Shown: positions 6,163-10,150 of the stretch, piece after piece
Numbering within the stretch: position 1 is the first letter of the stretch
How the letters are laid out: every line of letters starts with the position of its first letter
Assembly (NCBI GenBank): GCA_023456995.1
Contig: JAEWNU010000115.1
Location: forward strand, 1-10,150
DNA length: 10,150 nt
Reading direction: 5' to 3'
From: Bacillota bacterium
GTDB lineage: Bacteria; Bacillota; Clostridia; Oscillospirales; Ruminococcaceae
The notes under the pieces: generated by a model
What the model saw: only the letters and a program-made list of their open reading frames with translations
The model's database searches: none
What the model was told of the DNA's origin: nothing
Program-made: the position numbers and the translations under genes

Positions 6163-6189
6163 TTCCTCGTCGGCCGCCGCCGTTTGACA
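6143..6189 (-). promoter_or_regulatory. Two candidate Spo0A boxes upstream of the 95-residue gene
   Basis: Minus-strand TGTCGAA (6143-6149) and TGTCAAA (6183-6189) both match the TGTCRAA core of Spo0A boxes. They have the same orientation and are 40 bases apart, about four helical turns. The first lies four bases upstream of the TATAAT, between -35 and -10. The same heptamers also occur by chance inside spo0A (1439-1445) and secD (9946-9952), so the motif alone is weak; the position is what makes it notable. The rest of 6190-6312 shows no gene or clear terminator. Confidence 0.4.
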
Positions 6190-6312
6190 GCACAGGCCGA
6201 TTTTTTTGCCATTGGGTAACACTTTGTGTCGTAGACTTTGGCGAGAGCTATCTTAAGCGCTGCTAATTTTGGAGATTTCCACCAAACACCGTTCTGCGCT
6301 TTAACATTTTAT

Positions 6313-7086
6313 CTATAGCAAGCTTTCAAACAACCTAACACCCTCAGCAAGCTGATCTTGACGTGAGAAGTTCCAGCTATACAACTCAAGCAGCACCGCA
6401 CCATCGTAGGTCATTGTTTTAAGGCGCTGCGCCAGCCCGGCAAGGTCGAATTCGCCCTCACCCAGTGCCAGACAGTCGCAGCCGCCGCGGTGGTCGCTTA
6501 AATGCAGGTGTGCTAGTCGGGCACCCATCACGTCGAGCATTTCAAAGGGTGTCACCCCGGCTCTGACTGCCTGCTTAACATCCAGTACAAAATCAACATC
6601 CGGTATGGCGCGCACCATGCTTTTGATAAATTGGGGAGAACCGCTGTGACAGCGCGCCACATTTTCCTGACAGAGGCGTACCCCAAAGCTACGGGCAATA
6701 TCGCGTAGCCGGGCAAAGCGTTCAAAATAAAATGCCGGCTCCAGCGGCATGAAGTTGCGCGCGCCGTGAAAGACCAATATCCCCGCGCCAACGCGATTGC
6801 AAAATTCAAAATATCGGCGGTACTCCTCTGCTTCATCGTCAAAACGTCGGACGTAGCTGCTAAAAAAGCTGACGCCTTCCGCCTCCGAGGAGTACGGGTG
6901 TACCGAAATAATCTGTGTCCCCGTCGCCCCAGCAATTTGGTTAAGTCGGCTGGCATATTCCGGCGTTTTTTCCGAGGGAGAATTTAGAAACACCTCCACC
7001 GTTTGAATGCCCATGCCGGTCAGCACCGTAAGCGCTTCTTCGGTCAGCATGGGAAACAGGCAGGATGTTGACGCCCCTGTTTTCAT
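6313..7086 (-). CDS. Sugar phosphate isomerase/epimerase-like TIM-barrel protein (xylose isomerase-like/AP endonuclease 2 superfamily)
   Basis: A 257-residue TIM-barrel protein. Strand-end motifs follow the superfamily order: VEVF (30-33), SVHP with H63, VFHGA with H107, CQEN with E141, LDVKQA with D169, HLHLSDH with H193/H195 and D198, and LLELY with E234. E141, D169, H195 and E234 are the expected divalent metal ligands. Members include isomerases, epimerases, dehydratases and endonuclease IV. The substrate cannot be read from the sequence, though the length and the lack of the endonuclease IV zinc-cluster pattern favour a sugar or polyol isomerase/epimerase. Three in-frame ATGs occur near the start. 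I chose the last (7086) because GGGAG at 7094-7098 lies seven bases before it; ATG 7092 is too close and ATG 7104 lies upstream of the site. The ZIP transporter gene lies 56 bases upstream with no terminator between, so the two are probably co-transcribed. Confidence 0.88.
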   Translation of the reverse strand: MKTGASTSCLFPMLTEEALTVLTGMGIQTVEVFLNSPSEKTPEYASRLNQIAGATGTQIISVHPYSSEAEGVSFFSSYVRRFDDEAEEYRRYFEFCNRVGAGILVFHGARNFMPLEPAFYFERFARLRDIARSFGVRLCQENVARCHSGSPQFIKSMVRAIPDVDFVLDVKQAVRAGVTPFEMLDVMGARLAHLHLSDHRGGCDCLALGEGEFDLAGLAQRLKTMTYDGAVLLELYSWNFSRQDQLAEGVRLFESLL

Positions 7087-7142
7087 AGTCATTCTCCCTT
7101 TCAAATATCCGTATGCGCAAAGCTGTAAACGTCTTTAGTGAA

Positions 7143-7931
7143 TCATCCCAGCGCCACATCGAGCACCATCATGACAATGAAGCCCAGCAGTACGCCGATA
7201 GTCGCAACGCGTTTGTTATCTTTAAACGACTCAGGAATCAGTTCGGAGCATACCACCGATATCATAGCGCCAGCTGAAAAGGCCAACGTAATAGGCAGCG
7301 CCGAACGCATGGCAAGGGCAAAAAGTACGCCGAAGACACCCGCCACAGGCTCCACAAGGCCGGATGCCTGCCCCACCATAAAGCTTTTCAGTCTAGAAGT
7401 ACCGTCACGGCGCAACGGCATCGCCACACAGGTTCCCTCAGGAAAGTTCTGCAGCCCAATGCCCAGCGCCAGCATCATAGCGGTGAACAGAGAGGTTCCC
7501 TCAATTCCCAGCGCTACACTGCCAAACGCCACGCCGACCGCCAGCCCTTCGGGTATATTGTGCAGTGTTACCGCCGAGGCAATTAGAATGGAACGCCGCA
7601 CCTTGCCACCGTCGTGATTGGCAAAACGCGCTCTGGACAAAAATACGTCCGACAAAATGACGAATACGCCGCCCCCGGCAAAGCCGATTGCCGCCGTCAG
7701 CCAGGCATTTCGGCCCAGCTCAATCGCCAGCTCAATAGCCGGTGACAATAACGACCAGAACGAAGCTGCAATCATGACGCCGGCAGCAAAGCCCATCATC
7801 ATATCTAGCACTTTCTGATTAACCGACTTAAAAAAGAAAACCAGAGACGCTCCAAGCGCGGTAACGCCGTATGTAAATAGTGTGGCCAAAAGTCCCTGAT
7901 ATACCGGGTGCAGCGAAGCAAACCAAGTCAA
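7143..7931 (-). CDS. ZIP family divalent metal transporter (GufA/ZupT type)
   Basis: A 262-residue polytopic membrane protein with about eight hydrophobic segments. The metal pathway motifs are clear: HNIPEG (H124-G129) and QNFPEG (161-166) in the two central helices, GLVEP with E194, and CSELIPE with E230. A short loop (100-113) replaces the His-rich loop of many ZIPs. The family moves zinc, iron or manganese into the cytoplasm; the ion cannot be decided here. The start is uncertain. I chose TTG 7931 because GGAGGG (7938-7943) is six bases before it and MTWFASLHPVYQ fits the usual GufA N-terminus. ATG 7961 is in frame but has no ribosome binding site, and ATG 7937 directly abuts the GGAGGG. 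It is followed closely by the TIM-barrel gene, with which it probably forms an operon. Confidence 0.92.
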   Translation of the reverse strand: MTWFASLHPVYQGLLATLFTYGVTALGASLVFFFKSVNQKVLDMMMGFAAGVMIAASFWSLLSPAIELAIELGRNAWLTAAIGFAGGGVFVILSDVFLSRARFANHDGGKVRRSILIASAVTLHNIPEGLAVGVAFGSVALGIEGTSLFTAMMLALGIGLQNFPEGTCVAMPLRRDGTSRLKSFMVGQASGLVEPVAGVFGVLFALAMRSALPITLAFSAGAMISVVCSELIPESFKDNKRVATIGVLLGFIVMMVLDVALG

Positions 7932-7998
7932 AATCATCCCTCCGAACATAAAACTTTTCATGTTAGCTTATGCTCTCAGGATTGGGATTGCTAATGAC

Positions 7999-8050
7999 AA
8001 ATCGGCAGAGCTGCGACTAATTTCAACGCAGCCCTGCCGATTTTTCTTTT
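7999..8050. terminator. Rho-independent terminator-like hairpin between secF and the ZIP gene
   Basis: A 17-position stem with one mismatch (arms 7999-8015 and 8027-8043, core CGGCAGAGCTGCG) has an 11-base loop. A long T-tract (TTTTTCTTTTTTT) follows on the plus strand only. On the minus strand, the direction of secD-secF, it is followed by just TTGTCATT, though its place 65 bases after the secF stop suggests it ends that transcript. The right arm can alternatively pair with AAAAATCG at 8057-8064. Confidence 0.7.
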
Positions 8051-8107
8051 TTTCACAAAAATCGACCTAAACCATATTAGGGCAGTTTTTATGGATTGAT
8101 AAAAGCG

Positions 8108-9028
8108 CTAAGCAATTTTTTTCTTCTGCCAGATCACCCAAAGCATGGTTGCGATGCACAGCGAAGAATAGCAGCCGGACACCATACCGATGATCATGGG
8201 GAAGGAAAACGAAAGAATGGAAGTAACGTTATACATTTTTGCAATGACCGAAACAACAACCATGGCGCTGGCCGTGGTGATACTGGTCATCAAAGAACGG
8301 GTGAACGACTGGTTCAGGCTCAGGTTCATCATATCTTCAATCGGCATCGCATCGCCATAAATGCGCTTGTTCTCACGAACGCGGTCATAGATGACGATCG
8401 TGTCGTTGAGCGAATAGCCTAAAATGGTCAGGCATATTGCAATAAAGTTTGCGTTAATCGAAATTCGGAACAGCACAAACACTGCGAACACCATCAACAA
8501 GTCATGTATCAACGCGATAACCGCTGTAATGCCCGCTGACCAGCCGCCGATCTTCTTAAAACGTAAGCTGATATAAACCACCATTAGGAGTGACGCAAAG
8601 GCCACTGCGGTAAGGCTCTTGATAAGGAATTCCTTACCAATGGTGGGGTTTACAACACTAATAGAGGCGGTGGACAGGTTGTTGTCCTTGTATTTCTCAT
8701 CGAGGGCAGTTGCCAGCTCAGCCTGCTTGTCTGCATTGAGCCCTTCACTGGTCGGCAACGATACAACTAGATTCTGTGTGCCCGTTGCAATATCGGTCAA
8801 TTTCTGAAGCGAAACTTTTTGACCCAGTACTGTTTCGATCGACTGCTGAAAACCAGCCTGATCAATATCGCCAGTATAAGAATAGGTGATCAGTGCGCCA
8901 CCCTTAAACTGAATGTCAAGGTCAACGCCAAACATCACAGAGCCAACCAGCATTAAGATAATCAACGCAATAGACAGCCCAAAATAAATTTTACGATTTC
9001 CGTAAAAATTAATATTCCACTTTTTCAT
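8108..9028 (-). CDS. secF: SecF, Sec translocon accessory membrane protein
   Basis: A 306-residue protein of normal SecF length. An N-terminal transmembrane segment (about 15-35) is followed by the family motif DIQFKGGALI (38-47), an extracytoplasmic P1-like domain (about 50-130) and five further transmembrane segments (from about 135 to 300). D176 in LIHDL, N208-D209 in SLNDTIVIYDRVREN (207-220) and R217 are the conserved motifs of the SecF channel half. With SecD it uses the proton gradient to complete protein export. The start ATG shares its first base with the secD TGA (TGATG at 9026-9030), and GGAGG (9038-9042) lies nine bases upstream inside secD, so the two are translationally coupled. 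Some Firmicutes have a fused SecDF; here they are separate. The nearest possible terminator is the 7999-8043 hairpin. Confidence 0.96.
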   Translation of the reverse strand: MKKWNINFYGNRKIYFGLSIALIILMLVGSVMFGVDLDIQFKGGALITYSYTGDIDQAGFQQSIETVLGQKVSLQKLTDIATGTQNLVVSLPTSEGLNADKQAELATALDEKYKDNNLSTASISVVNPTIGKEFLIKSLTAVAFASLLMVVYISLRFKKIGGWSAGITAVIALIHDLLMVFAVFVLFRISINANFIAICLTILGYSLNDTIVIYDRVRENKRIYGDAMPIEDMMNLSLNQSFTRSLMTSITTASAMVVVSVIAKMYNVTSILSFSFPMIIGMVSGCYSSLCIATMLWVIWQKKKIA

Positions 9029-10150
9029 CAGTTCTTACCTCCGTACAGCGCGGGATTACGTAAAGCGCTGAAGCGTGAGACCGACTTAAGCAGAAGCTTG
9101 GAGACGAACACGCCCATAAACAAATTCAGGATAACACCCACGAGCAGCGTGTAGCCAAACGAGTAAATTGGGCCCGAAGCTGAAACGCCGAACATGAAAA
9201 ACACCGGAGAAAGCATACGGGCAAACAGACTGTCCGGCGGTCCAAAGGCACCCATCAGAATGATTGAAACAATGATGACCGTCACGTTGCCGTCGAGGAT
9301 AGCCGAAAAAGCGCGCTTAAAGCCAGCGTCAACTGCTGCGTCAATAGAACGACCGTTAGCAAGCTCTTCTTTGATGCGCTCCGCGGTGATGATGTTGGCG
9401 TCAACGCCAAAACCGATAGCCAGAATGATACCGGCGATACCGGGCAGTGTCAGCGTAAACGACGGGAATACCGAGAAAAATCCAGTGATGGATGCAACCA
9501 TCAGGATAACTTGTCCAAGCAGCGCAATCATGGCGACAAAGCCCGGCAGACGGTAGAACGTCAGCATAATCAGGCCGACAATGATAAACGCAATCGTGCC
9601 AGCCATCAGCATAGCATCCTTAGCACCAAGACCCAGTGTAGGCGAAATGGTGTTGTAGTTCTCGGTAGTCAGCGCAAAGGGCAGCGCACCACCGTTGATC
9701 TTGTTGGCAAGATCCATCGCGCTCTTGGCGTCGAAATTGCCCGAAATGGTGGCGACGCCGTCGGTAATCTGGTCGCGGACTACAGGCGCAGAGATGCGGG
9801 TGTTGTCCATCCAGATAGAAATCGGGTTGCCAATCAGCTTTTTGGTCGCGGCGGAGAATTTCTCCTTACCGGATTCCTTGAGCTTAAGTTCCACCATATG
9901 AACACGAGTCCCGCTCTTATCTTGAGTGTAAACTGCAGAAGCCGATTCGACATCGGCACCGGTTAGAACAATGTTGTCCTTGGTGTCTCCAGTGGGCATA
10001 CCCAGCGAATCGACCTGGTCTAACTCACGGAAAGTCAGATTTGCGGTGGCACCCAATTCGGCTATTGCCTGCTCAGGATTGAACTCCGTCTCATCCGCCT
10101 TCCACGGGAAGCGCACAATAATGCGATTCTTGTCGTAGTCAGTATAAACC
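9028..10150 (-). CDS. secD: SecD, Sec translocon accessory membrane protein (N-terminus beyond window)
   Basis: The reading frame is open to the window's right edge (first complete codon at 10149), giving 373 residues plus stop. The first transmembrane helix lies outside. Visible are the end of the first part of the P1 domain (TDYDKNRIIVRFPWK), a central extracytoplasmic region, TENYNTISPTLG before transmembrane helix 2, the GFGVDANIITAERIKEEL motif of the proton pathway (about 9408-9364), and SAILDGNVT (about 9306-9280). The last two helices are joined by an unusually long loop (about 9249-9169) compared with the short glycine-rich turn of most SecD proteins. A GTG at 10116 is an internal valine, not the start. 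SecD and SecF form the proton-driven export motor; the one-base overlap with secF fits an operon. Confidence 0.95.
   Translation of the reverse strand, partial: VYTDYDKNRIIVRFPWKADETEFNPEQAIAELGATANLTFRELDQVDSLGMPTGDTKDNIVLTGADVESASAVYTQDKSGTRVHMVELKLKESGKEKFSAATKKLIGNPISIWMDNTRISAPVVRDQITDGVATISGNFDAKSAMDLANKINGGALPFALTTENYNTISPTLGLGAKDAMLMAGTIAFIIVGLIMLTFYRLPGFVAMIALLGQVILMVASITGFFSVFPSFTLTLPGIAGIILAIGFGVDANIITAERIKEELANGRSIDAAVDAGFKRAFSAILDGNVTVIIVSIILMGAFGPPDSLFARMLSPVFFMFGVSASGPIYSFGYTLLVGVILNLFMGVFVSKLLLKSVSRFSALRNPALYGGKN

Noticed and set aside
1-10150. Search for CRISPR arrays, tRNA/rRNA genes, transposases, attachment sites or toxin-antitoxin pairs.
   Set aside because: No direct repeat series, no mobile-element genes and no such RNA genes were seen; all substantial frames are accounted for by chromosomal genes.

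Overview
The window looks like chromosomal DNA from a spore-forming, Gram-positive member of the Clostridia, perhaps an Oscillospiraceae/Ruminococcaceae relative. The evidence is the pair spoIVB-spo0A in its classical order, AddB (the Firmicutes version of recombinational helicase-nuclease), AGGAGG-type ribosome binding sites, and Firmicutes-style NrdR, SecD/SecF and DUF421/DUF4363 proteins. The genus assignment is inference; no rRNA or tRNA is present to confirm it.

Layout. Most genes run on the minus strand, so read from right to left. SecD (10150-9028, its N-terminus beyond the window) overlaps secF by one base; together they form the proton-driven accessory module of the Sec translocon. 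A hairpin region (7999-8050) separates them from a GufA-type ZIP metal transporter (7143-7931), which is followed 56 bases later by a xylose-isomerase-like TIM-barrel protein (6313-7086). An intergenic stretch then holds a well-formed promoter, two Spo0A-box-like heptamers and a hairpin touching the ribosome binding site, all in front of a small protein of unknown function (5790-6077). nrdR follows (5167-5622) with its own probable promoter.

Two plus-strand genes, a DUF421 membrane protein and a DUF4363 membrane-anchored protein (3950-5007), form a translationally coupled pair. They converge on nrdR through a shared bidirectional terminator and diverge from spoIVB. SpoIVB is the signalling protease that triggers sigma-K activation in the mother cell. 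It ends at a strong 18-bp terminator. An AT-rich, apparently non-coding stretch of about 600 bases then leads to spo0A, the master regulator of sporulation entry. After the spo0A terminator, the N-terminal third or less of addB runs off the left edge.

How the genes relate. spo0A and spoIVB are a conserved sporulation pair, and the neighbouring DUF421/DUF4363 genes may be sporulation- or envelope-related, but that is inference. SecDF, NrdR and AddB are housekeeping. I found no mobile element, CRISPR array, RNA gene or clearly new multi-gene system. The most interesting points are regulatory: the 0A-box/promoter/5'-hairpin arrangement before the small unknown gene, competing stems in the DUF421 leader, and non-consensus residues in the Spo0A receiver domain.
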